DNA of 48,024 nt from Paraphysomonas bandaiensis (taxonomy: Eukaryota; Chrysophyceae): the NCBI GenBank assembly GCA_965644295.1, contig CBFFRP010000531.1, positions 1 to 48,024 on the forward strand. The letters run 5' to 3'. The notes beneath the pieces are model-generated. The model did no database searches. It was not told the DNA's origin and was given only the letters and a program-made list of their open reading frames with translations. A program made the translations under genes and the position numbers. Each line of letters opens with the position of its first letter. The stretch's first letter is position 1. Positions 23,913 through 34,250 of this stretch are shown here, piece by piece.

Positions 23913-26900
23913 TCATGTCACATGTTGCTTTCTGTGTCTGCAAGCTGATATTGCAGCCGCTTCCATTGCGGCAAGAGACTCCCAAGCATCCTCACTAAGA
24001 GTATCTACACCATACACACCAGGACAAGGGGCAGAATTGCAATGATGGACAGAGATACTTGAAGTTGATGAACTGGTTGACTCCTGACTCTGGCGTCTTG
24101 CGGAGAGTGTCATCTCCATGACCTTATCGAACTCCGCAATATCATCCAGAGGAGAAGTTCTAGAATACGGGAGAGAGTTAGACGGTGCTACTCCACTCGA
24201 TGAATGGCAGAAAGTACGAGAGCGACTGGGCGAGCTCCTTTCCACATCGGTAACTGAGGATTTCTTCGCTACGGCATTCTCCAAGAGGTAGGAGGCTTGT
24301 TGATCTGGTGCAACGACACCCATAGATGATCCAGAATGCGGATGAGAAGATGGAGGCGTTATTCCACCCGATATTTTGTTCGAAGTGGCACTCCAAGAGG
24401 TTTCTGGAGTTGGTGCAGCGGCACCCATAGAAGATCCAGAACGCGGATGAGAAGATGGAGGCGTTATTCCACCCGATGTTTTGTTCGAAGTGGCACTCCA
24501 AGAGGTTTCTAGAGTTGGTGCAGCGGCACCCATAGAAGATCCAGAACGCGGATGAGAAGATGGAGGCGTTATTCCACCCGATGTTTTATTCGAAGTGGCA
24601 CTCCAAGAGGTTTCTGGAGTTGGTGCAGCGGCACCCATAGAAGATCCAGAACGCGGATGAGAAGATGGAGGCGTTATTCCACCCGATGTTTTGTTCGAAG
24701 TGGCACTCCAAGCGGTTTCTGGAGTTGGTGCAGCGGCACCCATAGAAGATCCAGAATGCCGATAAGAAGATTGTGGCGCTACTCCATTCGATGCTTTGTT
24801 CGAAATGGTATTCAAGGAGGTTTGTTGAGTTGGTGCAGCAGCACTCATAGAAGTACCAGAATGTGGGTGAGAAGATGGCGGCGCTACTCCACCCATTTTG
24901 TTCGCAACAACACCCATAGAAGATCTAGAATGCGGATAAGAAGATGGTGGCGCTACTCCACTCGATGTTTTGTTAACTGCACTCTCCGAAGGGTAGGAGG
25001 TCCGTTGAGTTGGTGCAACGACACCCATAGAAGATCCAGAATGCCGATAAGAAGTTTGTGGCGCTACTGCCCCCGATGTTTTGTTCGTAACAACACCCAT
25101 AGAAGAACCAGAATGCAGATGAGAAGATGGCGGCATTCTCCCAGGCGAAGTTTTGTTCGCAACAACACCCATAGAAGTACCAGAATGCGGATGAGAAGAT
25201 GGCGGCACTACTGCCCCCGATGTTTTGTTCGCAACAACACCCATAGAAGAACCAGAATGCAGATGAGAAGATGGCGGCGTTATTCCACTCGATGTTTTGT
25301 TAACGGCACTCTCCGAAGGGTAGGAGGTCCGTTGAGTTGGTGCAACGACACTCATAGAAGATCCAGAATGCCGATAAGAAGTTTGTGGCGCTACTCCATT
25401 CGATGTTTTGTTCGAAATGGTATTCAAGGAGGTTTGTTGAGTTGGTACAACGACACTCATAGAGGATCTAGAATGCGGATGAGAAGGTGGCGGCGCTACT
25501 GCCCCCGATGTTTTGTTCGTAACACCCATAGAAGAACCAGAATGCAGATGAGAAGATGGTGGCGCTACTCCACCCGATGTTTTGTTAATGGCAATCTCCG
25601 AAGGGTAGGAGGTTCGTTGAGTTGGTGCAGTGGCACCCATAGAAGATCCAGAATGCCGATAAGAAGATTGTGACACTACCCCACCCGATGTTTTGTTAAC
25701 GGCATTCTCCGAAAGGTAGGAGGTACGTTGAGTAGGGTGGTTGTGGTGAATTGACATTGCCGGTTTTTGTTGACCAGGAGACGGAGACGTCTTTCTTAAT
25801 CCTATCGTCCTGGGATTAGAGTATACGCCTCTATCGTACTTAGTCTGGCCAGGAAGAGGGGGTTTACAGGGTGTGCGATTGATACCACAGCTAACATGTT
25901 TATCAGCAGGTTCCTGACTTAAGCGTTTGGCGGAAACAGCCATCGCAACGATTTTGTCGAACGCTTCAATATCATCAAGTAGAGCAGTCTCTGGGGGATC
26001 GTGCGAAGACGAAGTAGAAGATAAAGAGGACATTTGGCAGGCAATCCCAGAACGATGGAACAGGGGGTCGACCTCTACATCCACCACGCCTGGTTGAGAA
26101 CTTACTTGGGAGGACAGAGAGAATTGTGGTGAGCAGGGCATACCGGTTTCCACTTTTTGATGCAGGAGAGATGTGTGTATTTTACTCACTCTACCTGCAC
26201 TGTCGCAGAAATCGCCGCCAGTATTCACAACATTCGACCGTGAGGTTGCGTTGTGATAATGAGCGGACTGCTGCTGTTGAGGAATGTGGGCACGAAACTC
26301 TTCCTGTAGAGGTTGAACAGGGTACGTTTCAGAAGTGCTCTTCCTACTATTCTGGAATTTGTTTTCATTGACCGTGGTTTCATCTGCTTTTAACATAAGA
26401 AACAACGTAACATAGAAGGTGAAGGTAGTCTATCCGCTGTATCGGCACAAACTCACCGTTTTGCTCGTAATCCGAAGCATATTTCGTTTCCTCTTCAACG
26501 CTACCTTTCTTTGCGTTGGAATCAGCAATGCCAAAATTAGAAGTGCTAACTAATGCATCAAATGCATCGCTTCCCCTCTTAAGCATCAGCGAAGACCTTG
26601 GAAAGTTCTCCAAATCAGCTTTGAACCTATAACACATCCATATCCAGGTAAGAAATTGAGAGAATAGGCTATACATATTTGCCTACATACACATGGAGAT
26701 TTACGTAACTATCCGTACACACAGATATATATACACAGATGTCAACCCCTACACCTCTATCTATCTATCCATCTATCTATCTATGCATACAGAAATGGAC
26801 GTGAATCTTTCTATATATATCCATATATATACACCCGTTAACTACTATACTTATATATATAGCTCTGACAGTACATAGACATGTATATCTCAATACACAT

Positions 26901-27222
26901 ACATACATATATATCTCCCTATATACTTCTCTATCATACATATATCCATCTCTGTGTACACATACACACACATACATCTCTATACCTACATACATATCTC
27001 GTACCTCTTATAAGACATGTGAGATAAGCCCTCCCCCCTTCTCTTCCTCCCCCCCTGTGATCTATCTCCTCCCTCCCCCTCTCCTCCCTCTAGCCCCTCC
27101 CCCTCTAGCCCCTCTAGTCCCTCATAATCAAAGCTAAGGCTAAGAGGCCCTTGAGGAGACTCTCCCCATGTTACATCTTGGGCCTCCTCCTCTTGAGTGA
27201 GAGAGAATGGACTATGATGCAT
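23913..27222 (-). CDS. Large Ser/Thr/Pro-rich repeat protein
   Basis: Exons 27005-27222, 26457-26626 and 23913-26383 join in phase to 952 aa. Intron 1 (378 nt) is unusually long here and is filled with ATAC/TATC repeats. Residues 1-75 are acidic with GLEGEGLEGG repeats. Residues about 320-820 are tandem repeats of about 20-35 residues built on NKTSGG-(I/V)-(T/A)-PPSSHPHSGSSMG; four 105-bp units at 24310-24735 are almost identical. A helical motif appears twice, flanking the repeats: LLDDIEAFDKIVAMAVSAKR and LDDIAEFDKVMEMTLSARRQ. No catalytic domain, signal peptide or membrane helix is seen. Probably an intrinsically disordered scaffold; function unknown. Exon 1 assignment depends on phase and on the AAGAG/GTACGA donor. 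Confidence 0.7.
24310..25700. repeat. Coding tandem repeats in the Ser/Thr/Pro-rich protein
   Basis: At least 14 units of 63-126 bp, mixing a long unit with a PTQRTSYPSE or PTPETSWSATS linker and a short unit without it. Units at 24310-24735 are nearly identical 105-mers and more distal units are diverged, suggesting recent expansion at the C-terminal side. Confidence 0.9.
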
Positions 27223-27757
27223 ACGGAGAGGTCTCCTCGTTTCGCCTTATCACTATATACATACACACCCCATGACTGACAATGTTCTGAGGAGCCTTAA
27301 CACACACATACATATACACACACACACTGCTATACTATAGCATACACATACACACATACATATACTACATACACATACGCTCCATATGTACATGTACATA
27401 TACATACAGCAGTTCATACCGTATACTTTGACGTAGTGGTGGTTCCAAAACCCCCAACTATTGTATATGGAAAATCTTGTAGAACATAATACACCATTTT
27501 TTCCATCAGATGATTAGAAATCCCTGGTTTTATGACATTTGGGGGACATCATGCTCAGTGCTCGTATGTATCATATGCATGGCATATGGATGTTGCACAA
27601 CAGGCAGGCAGTGTGTATTGTTGATAAGGCTTGAATGCACAATGATGCATCATGACGACAACTATCATAAGCCACAATGTGGGATGTCGAATCACTTGAA
27701 CGGTGTTGTCGTAAGGGGGAACACACGCATACATAGTGCATACGTATGCATATAGTT
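27223..27757. other. Bidirectional upstream region
   Basis: Between the repeat-protein start and the small unknown gene. Contains ACAC/ACAT-rich runs (27300-27410) and a second exact CCCTGGTTTTATGA motif near 27522. No gene. Confidence 0.5.
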
Positions 27758-28310
27758 ATGCATGTACATGTGCATTTCAACAGTGATGTGGATTATGTGT
27801 CACTATATATCAGATTGTGATTAAGATTTCTACTTTCAAGTGATGTGCTGGAAGTTGATAAACACAGCTATGTAGACGTGTGTGGAACCATCGCTGATGT
27901 TCATGTTGTCCACTTGAACACTGCTGAAGGTAACCCTAACGGCATTGATCTTGAAGTGGGTGAGCTCACGGAGAGACGTATATCCGATGTGCAAGTGGAA
28001 GATGTTGAAGTTGTTGAGCCAACATTGGTGAGTTCCCAGGAAGCAGATTATGCTTTTCATACTGTCATTGATTGTGCTATCCAGATGGTCAACGTTCAGA
28101 TATGTTAGCTAGCAAGAATGGTATATTTTTACCCCTGCCTGCCACTGAGTCATATACGCTGCCTACAAAAGACTCGTAAATGCCAAAAGATCTGATCAAG
28201 GGATCGTATATGATTTCGCATTGAGAGCAATATATGGTTATATATTAAGACAAGGTATTCTTTATGGCATAGATTACAAGAAAGAAAACTATCCCACGGA
28301 GGCAGACTAA
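27758..28310 (+). CDS. Unrecognised three-exon gene
   Basis: Exons 27758-27798, 27841-28103 and 28150-28310 with 42- and 46-nt introns join in phase to 154 aa. The middle exon reads as a beta-rich, acidic segment (HSYVDVCGTIADVHVVHLNT ... GIDLEVGELTERRISDVQVE). The last exon reads as helical (YAAYKRLVNAKRSDQGIVYD ... LRAIYGYILRQG) and ends in a clean stop. No family is recognised. Both long exons look protein-coding on the plus strand and the splice sites are of the local type. The first exon (start MHVHVHFNSD) is the weakest part. It could instead be the 3' end of a larger gene or a remnant. Confidence 0.45.
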
Positions 28311-28716
28311 CACACTCACAGTCCATGACAAACGTATGATATTATATAAGCGCTCCTTACTACCAACCGGTTTGCATCGTGGTATGATGGAATGGATATT
28401 TCAGAATCAGCTGTCGCCGTGACATGATACCACCAGGATGTGCAATTCACTAATCCACGTCACCGCTGTAGTTGAAATAGTTTTATATGTTCTATTTCAT
28501 TTTCCATCTCGCAGTGTACAAGTATATAGGAAATAAATAATTAGTTTGGCAGAGTGTAGACAAACCACATCTTTAGCAATTTATCTCTCCATAATCCATA
28601 CATCCATACCCTGTGTGCAAAGTATCAAATTATATAAGATGAGAATCTGCTAGAGAAGGAAATTATTAATATATATGAACAAACGAAAATACTATCATTA
28701 CACAAAATCCTAGAAA
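28311..28716. other. Convergent 3' spacer
   Basis: AT-rich sequence between the unknown gene and the J-domain gene. Nothing else recognised. Confidence 0.5.
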
Positions 28717-29868
28717 CTATAGCGTAAAGAATTGACCGAAAGCACTTCCTCTACCAAACCTACTGGATGGTTGACCCGTCTTCCCATAAGCAGCGGCACT
28801 TGATCGCTGTGCAACATAGGACTTACGTTTTATATCACCATTTCCACTACCGAATAAACTTCTCAAATCATTACGCGCTCTGTTGGTACTACTGGGAATA
28901 CTACTGGGCGTTCTGCTTTTACTACTTGAAGTGCCCTGTGTCGACAGAAGTGCATACAACTGATCTCTGTCCTTACCAGTGAGCCACATCTTGGATGGCC
29001 ATTTACATTTTATAGAAACGAAAAGTTGCCCCTTCGCACCTGGAGTGGGTGATCCATATACCGGCATTCCCATATTCGGTATTACTAATACGTCACCCTG
29101 CTGCAAAACATCACCTTCTGCCCCTCGAACAGTAAATCGGCTCCCGTCAAGGTGAGTCATCTCCCGTGAGAAACCGAAGAGTGCTTCCTGTGGAGAGAGT
29201 GTTACTTCTGCCATCAGATCTGCATTGCGACGCCTGAATACAGAATGCGGTGCCTCTCTTAGACGCACTATAATATCCCTGCCACCGGCTGCCCCTTTTA
29301 GGTACACCTCCTGTCCATCAACCATACCGGGAGATATACGGATCTTAACAGGGTTTCCACTCTGTAGAGAGACTGAAACCTCCCGACCGCGGTACATATC
29401 CTCTAGTGATACTTCTAACTGCACTATCAGAGGTAGAGAAAAACCAGAAAACTCTCGGAACAGATCTCTGGCGAAGTCAGCAGCACCATCCGAAGGGCCA
29501 CCTTGATTAAACGCTGGAGATGTTCCAGCCACGCCGAATCTGTTGTATTTTTCCCGCTTGACTGGATCAGATAACACCTCATACGCAGCAACTAATTTCT
29601 TAAACTTGTCTTCACTGCCGCCTTTATCAGGATGCATTATACGTGCTTTCGAACGATATGCTTTCTTTATATCTTGCAAAGATGCATCCTTACTAACACC
29701 AAGAATATCATAATAATCTCCATCTGTTGGTGTTTTGCTTGGCTGCTTTTGAGAAAACTTTCCTCTTCCGAATCCAAAAAAATCAGAACCGACAGAGGCC
29801 GTTATGCTATAGATACATGCATTGCATATGACAGATAGCAATAGGAGTGATCGTAAGTGCATATGCAC
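28717..29868 (-). CDS. Class B (type II) J-domain co-chaperone, likely secretory pathway
   Basis: Single exon, 383 aa. Residues about 5-25 (LRSLLLLSVICNACIYSITA) look like a signal peptide. The J domain spans residues 51-115 (DYYDILGVSKDASLQDIKKA) with the HPD triad at 79-81, the residues that stimulate Hsp70 ATPase. It is followed by a DnaJ C-terminal beta region (LPLIVQLEVSLEDMYRGREV, then VKIRISPGMVDGQEVYLKG and GDVLVIPNMGMPVYGS) with no CxxCxGxG zinc finger. This layout is that of type II proteins; with the signal peptide it recalls ER-luminal ERdj3/DNAJB11, although no KDEL-like tail is present and the last 60 residues are Ser/Gly-rich. ER residence is an inference. Divergent from the ankyrin gene. 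Confidence 0.9.
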   Translation of the reverse strand: MHMHLRSLLLLSVICNACIYSITASVGSDFFGFGRGKFSQKQPSKTPTDGDYYDILGVSKDASLQDIKKAYRSKARIMHPDKGGSEDKFKKLVAAYEVLSDPVKREKYNRFGVAGTSPAFNQGGPSDGAADFARDLFREFSGFSLPLIVQLEVSLEDMYRGREVSVSLQSGNPVKIRISPGMVDGQEVYLKGAAGGRDIIVRLREAPHSVFRRRNADLMAEVTLSPQEALFGFSREMTHLDGSRFTVRGAEGDVLQQGDVLVIPNMGMPVYGSPTPGAKGQLFVSIKCKWPSKMWLTGKDRDQLYALLSTQGTSSSKSRTPSSIPSSTNRARNDLRSLFGSGNGDIKRKSYVAQRSSAAAYGKTGQPSSRFGRGSAFGQFFTL

Positions 29869-30450
29869 CAGTTAATGCATGTAGAGATGTAGTGATCTAA
29901 TCGTTGTCAGGTAGAGATGGTAAATAATAGTTCCATGGGTGTTATGTGACTGGCAATGCAATGGAACGATGGAATGTAAGCAGTATATAACATGCATATA
30001 TACTATAGCTGCATGGGCCTGCTGTGTGGTGTTGTGTATTGTACCACTGTGCGTACATACTGTACGTGTACATGAAGACTATATTTGCTATGGACTTGTT
30101 TTCTAGTCATAAAATACCCGCTTTCCTAATTTATAGCAAATAAAATCCACAGTTTTTCCATCACCCATAAAACTGGGTCAAACGGAACGTAGGATGAGAC
30201 AGACAGTCGTTTCACTGCTAGATGTGTGTACATATATACATACACTGTATAGTACTCTCCCTCTATATATATGTATGTGTGTATGTAAAGTATGGATGGA
30301 TACGTAGACGTTGCTTGTGACTATCTTTCTATGTATATACATCTTTACAACTCGATAATTAAACATACACACACAGTGTACATATCTGCTTCTATCAACC
30401 ACGTCTGTGCTTATTATATAGCCAGGCGATTGATTTAAGTACCTCATACA
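29869..30450. other. Bidirectional upstream region, J-domain / ankyrin genes
   Basis: Contains TGTG/ATGT-rich stretches (about 30265-30290) and, on the minus strand near 30167-30181, ACCCAGTTTTATGGG, similar to the CCCTGGTTTTATGA motif found elsewhere in spacers. No gene. Confidence 0.5.
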
Positions 30451-32229
30451 ATGGCTGATATTAGCTTAGACAATCCTCTACTAGACGGAGAGGACGATGT
30501 CAGTGTTTCTCTTACTATCATCTGTATAATATAACTATTAACATACAGGATATTGAAGAGAAACCAGATCCAGCACTTAAGGCACCTGAATTATTCACTG
30601 CTGTAAAGAACAATGATACGGCAGCTGCAATGGAGATGTTAAATGAAGGGGTGCCTCCTGATTATATCGATGATACGAACTATTGGACGGTATGAATTTG
30701 GCTTATGAGTAGATGATCTTAATGTATATGTATATAAGGTTATAAATTGGGCTGCAAAAAATGGTAATGTTAAAGTTTTAAAAAAGCTGTTGGAGTGTGG
30801 AGGGAGCGCATCGTATCATGAATATAGAAATCGTGAAAAGGTAGTTCCCCTGAACGCAGAGGAAGAAACAGAGGCCGAGGATCCATCCGAAAAACAGTTG
30901 CTTACAAATACACCTTTGATGTGGGCTGCATATAAAGGCTACCCACGCATGGTATGGCTGCTACTAATAGATGGGTACAGCCCTGATGACTGTGACCCCA
31001 TGGGCAACAATTGCCTTCATCTAGCGGCCAGCTCTGGCCACGCAATGATTCTGCAGAGTCTAGTGGACGACGGTGCAAATCCATTTGTACTCAATGCGTA
31101 CAAGAACCGGCCTATAGACGTGGCTTCCAACGCAGCTTGTAAGGAGATTTTAACAACAGCTATGGAACGTTTTGCTTCTATGGACGAAGAATCCAGGAAA
31201 TCTATGCACGCCAAGAACCTTAATATGGTAAGTGTTTGACCTCTATTTCCCGTTTCTGTGTTTGATCATGTCGGAATTCAGTATGCTGAGAAAGTGACAG
31301 CACTTACAGAATCTATTGCTGCTGCTGCCAAGGTAGAAAGTCCACGTGCTTTTCGGAGCGTGGTGGATATACCTGCCGTCCTGAGTAATCTCTCAGATGT
31401 GGTTGAAGAGTCCGCACGGCTAGGAGTAGACGACGATCAGATCGCCGAGGGAAGACGGCTCCTGCGTAAGCTAGACCGAACACAGGAGCTTATGACTTCA
31501 CTCTCTAACGTTCAAAGACAAGTGCCTATCAATACTCAAGCGAAATATATAGAGCATATTCAAAGTCTAGAGAAGTGCGTTGCAAGAGCTGAGTCTGTGG
31601 GAGTGGATAGAGGGCATCTACAGTACGGTCGTGATTTGATTGTGCGTTCCCAGGCGGAGTTTCTGATATTTACAGCATTGCAGCGCCTCAAGCACGTAGA
31701 TTGTGCCGTAGACGCAAACGAGCAGGATATGATGAAGCTGAAAGCGGTAATACAAAAAGGTCAGGCGCTACAAGCCTGCGATGATTTAGTAAACGAGGCG
31801 GTGAAACGGCTTCAGAGGCTTGAAACAGAACTAGCGATGTCTCGGGCAATCCTTGCAGTGCCTGCTGTGAAGCTTCCCATTGAAGAACCTCCTGCTGACT
31901 ATTGGGGAGAGGGTGACGTCGGGAAGATCACTGAAACAGAGGAATATCCTCTCCCTCCGGCTGATAACAACGGCGAGTATCTCTGGGAACATTCGGCAGC
32001 GTATATTAAATTGGCAAACTCAATCGACAGACTCAGAGACAGTATGGATGGAGCGGAAGGTCTGGGAGCTAACCCAGATGTTATCAAGTCGGCAAGTGCG
32101 AAGTTAGCTCAAGTGGAGAAAGAGATGAAACTTCTGGATGCGAAAGACGCGGAAGACAAGAGAATCGCTGTGGAGGCTGCAGTGAAGGCAGCCAAAAAAC
32201 TCAAAAAAGGAAAGAAATCGAAGAAATAA
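30451..32229 (+). CDS. Ankyrin-repeat protein with alpha-helical C-terminal half
   Basis: Exons 30451-30498, 30549-30689, 30739-31227 and 31282-32229 give 541 aa, with introns of 49-54 nt. Residues about 25-195 hold ankyrin repeats (ELFTAVKNNDTAAAMEMLNE; VINWAAKNGNVKVLKKLLE; TPLMWAAYKGYPRMVWLLL; NNCLHLAASSGHAMILQSLV; NRPIDVASNAACKEILTTAM). Residues about 225-430 are helical with repeated pattern (ESARLGVDDDQIAEGRRLLR; ARAESVGVDRGHLQYGRDLI), and the last 20 residues are Lys-rich. No enzyme domain is present. The structure suggests a protein-binding scaffold. Similar ankyrin-helical proteins occur widely in protists but a specific orthologue is not recognised. Confidence 0.88.
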
Positions 32230-32712
32230 ATCACAAGTTGAACATAATATAATAGAAAGAAATATTGTCTATCATCTAGTGTCAATGAAGTGTATTGTGA
32301 GTTTAGCCAGTAAGGCCTGTTGTATCAGGCTATTTATTAATTATTTGCTTGATCTGATGAGACTAAATTTGGCATTATCTTTAGAATCACTGATATTAAA
32401 GGACACACCATTATAGATTATATTTGTCGCAGTTTAACAATACTATATACCTACTTTAAAACAAGACACACAATACCACGCCGATTACAACCGTTTCGCA
32501 ATAGGACTATTTAAAACACAGAAAATGTAGTGCTTTACTACCCGACGTTTTATCGATGTACATTGTTTTCCACTCTGTGTTCTACTGATGAACAAATTCG
32601 ATTTAGAATAAGTATAGTAGGAAGCGTTTAAATTATTTAGAGACTCAACTAATTCCAGTCTTATTAAAACATAAAATAAATATATTGCCATATGACGATT
32701 CGATGCATGTAA
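32230..32712. other. Convergent 3' spacer
   Basis: AT-rich interval between the ankyrin gene and TSR2. No gene or repeat recognised. Confidence 0.5.
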
Positions 32713-33379
32713 CTAACACGATGATTTGTTTTTTAGTCTAGGACTGCGTCTCCTTCCCTTGGTGACAGTCTGAAACCCATCTTCGTCTACCTCTGGAGCG
32801 TGATTCTCGATAATGGTTTGCTCTTCTTCCTGTGTACATTCCTCAATAGGCTCATCGATAACATCTCCACGCTCAATTCCTTGGCTTCTACTTAATGCAT
32901 CAGCCCGTGCCTGCTCCCGATTAAGTGCATTCTGAACCAAAGTAAAGTTTCCCTCTCGTGCTTCGCGATACATCGCCAAAAGAAGCTCAGCAATCTCATC
33001 TGGACTACCATCTTCGCAAACCATAGAAAACTCCGCATCAACATAGTCTTCAATAAGCATCGATATTTCCTATCAACATATCCCCATTACATCATATATA
33101 TATATATGTGTATGTCTATGTACTCTATAGGTATGTATACTCACATCTTTGTACATTCTTCTCGGATCTTCAAACACTTTCAATATTTGATTTAATAACT
33201 CATTCGCTTTCTCAGATGAGTTGGGTCCTCCCCATTGATTATGAACAGCTAGTTCGAGTGCAGTCCATTGTCTAAAGACAGATCCCAGTCCTGTGGATAG
33301 TTATAAGATCAGAGAGATAGAGAAGGGTTGAGGGACCTTGAGTGAATGCCTCTTGAAATTGAGGGTGAGGGGAATTCAT
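32713..33379 (-). CDS. TSR2: Pre-rRNA-processing protein TSR2
   Basis: Exons 33337-33379, 33145-33290 and 32713-33069 give 181 aa. TSR2 is a chaperone-like escort for the small-subunit protein eS26 and acts in 20S pre-rRNA processing. Family blocks are clear: FTQGLGSVFRQWTALELAVHN then WGGPNSSEKANELLNQI, then LIEDYVDAEFSMVCEDGSPD and EIAELLLAMYREAREGNF, an acidic stretch, and the C-terminal VDEDGFQTVTKGRRRSPR. Only the last exon is visible as a long open frame, so the gene is easily under-called. Exon 1 uses a less common GTCCCT donor. Its start lies 870 bp from the divergent R3H-DEAH helicase start, across array 3. Confidence 0.93.
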
Positions 33380-33556
33380 TTGTGTGAGAAGGGGTCGTGT
33401 ATGGTGTGTGTGTTATTGATGGTAGTTGGGTTATAGGAGGCAGTGGTGTGTATATACGAGTGTACACTGATCATATAACTCCATATGACCAGAATACAGC
33501 AGAGAAGACACGGCCAATACTACAGAGAACATTATTCGTGGACACAATACACTCCC

Positions 33557-34086
33557 ACATACATACATACATACATACATACATACATACATACATACAT
33601 ACATACATACATACATACATACATACATACATACATACATACATACATACATACATACATACATACATACATACATACATACATACATACATACATACAT
33701 ACATACATACATACATACATACATACATACATACATACATACATACATACATACATACATACATACATACATACATACATACATACATACATACATACAT
33801 ACATACATACATACATACATACATACATACATACATACATACATACATACATACATACATACATACATACATACATACATACATACATACATACATACAT
33901 ACATACATACATACATACATACATACATACATACATACATACATACATACATACATACATACATACATACATACATACATACATACATACATACATACAT
34001 ACATACATACATACATACATACATACATACATACATACATACATACATACATACATACATACATACATACATACATACATACATAC
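33557..34086. repeat. (ACAT)n tetranucleotide array 3, about 0.53 kb
   Basis: About 132 perfect ACAT units (ATGT on the minus strand) with no visible interruption. It lies in the shared upstream region of TSR2 (start 33379) and the RNA helicase (start 34251), 178 and 165 bp away. Confidence 0.97.
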
Positions 34087-34250
34087 AGCAGTGTACATAT
34101 GTGTGTCATTTTTTTCACACTGTATTTTTGAAGTGTTTCGAAGTGTGTTGGGTTGTTGTTGTGAGCATCACGCACGTCTTGTTGCAGTCTTCTTCTTCTA
34201 TGTGTTGTATACACACACATATGTATGTATAGTCATCTCCATCTCATGTC

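Noticed and set aside
24552-25673. 373-codon plus-strand frame rich in Arg and Trp
   Set aside because: Antisense shadow of the repeat block in the Ser/Thr/Pro-rich protein; its periodicity simply mirrors the coding minisatellite.
24310-25700. Regular repeats that could be mistaken for a CRISPR array
   Set aside because: Units are contiguous, in frame, lack unique spacers, and lie in a eukaryotic gene.
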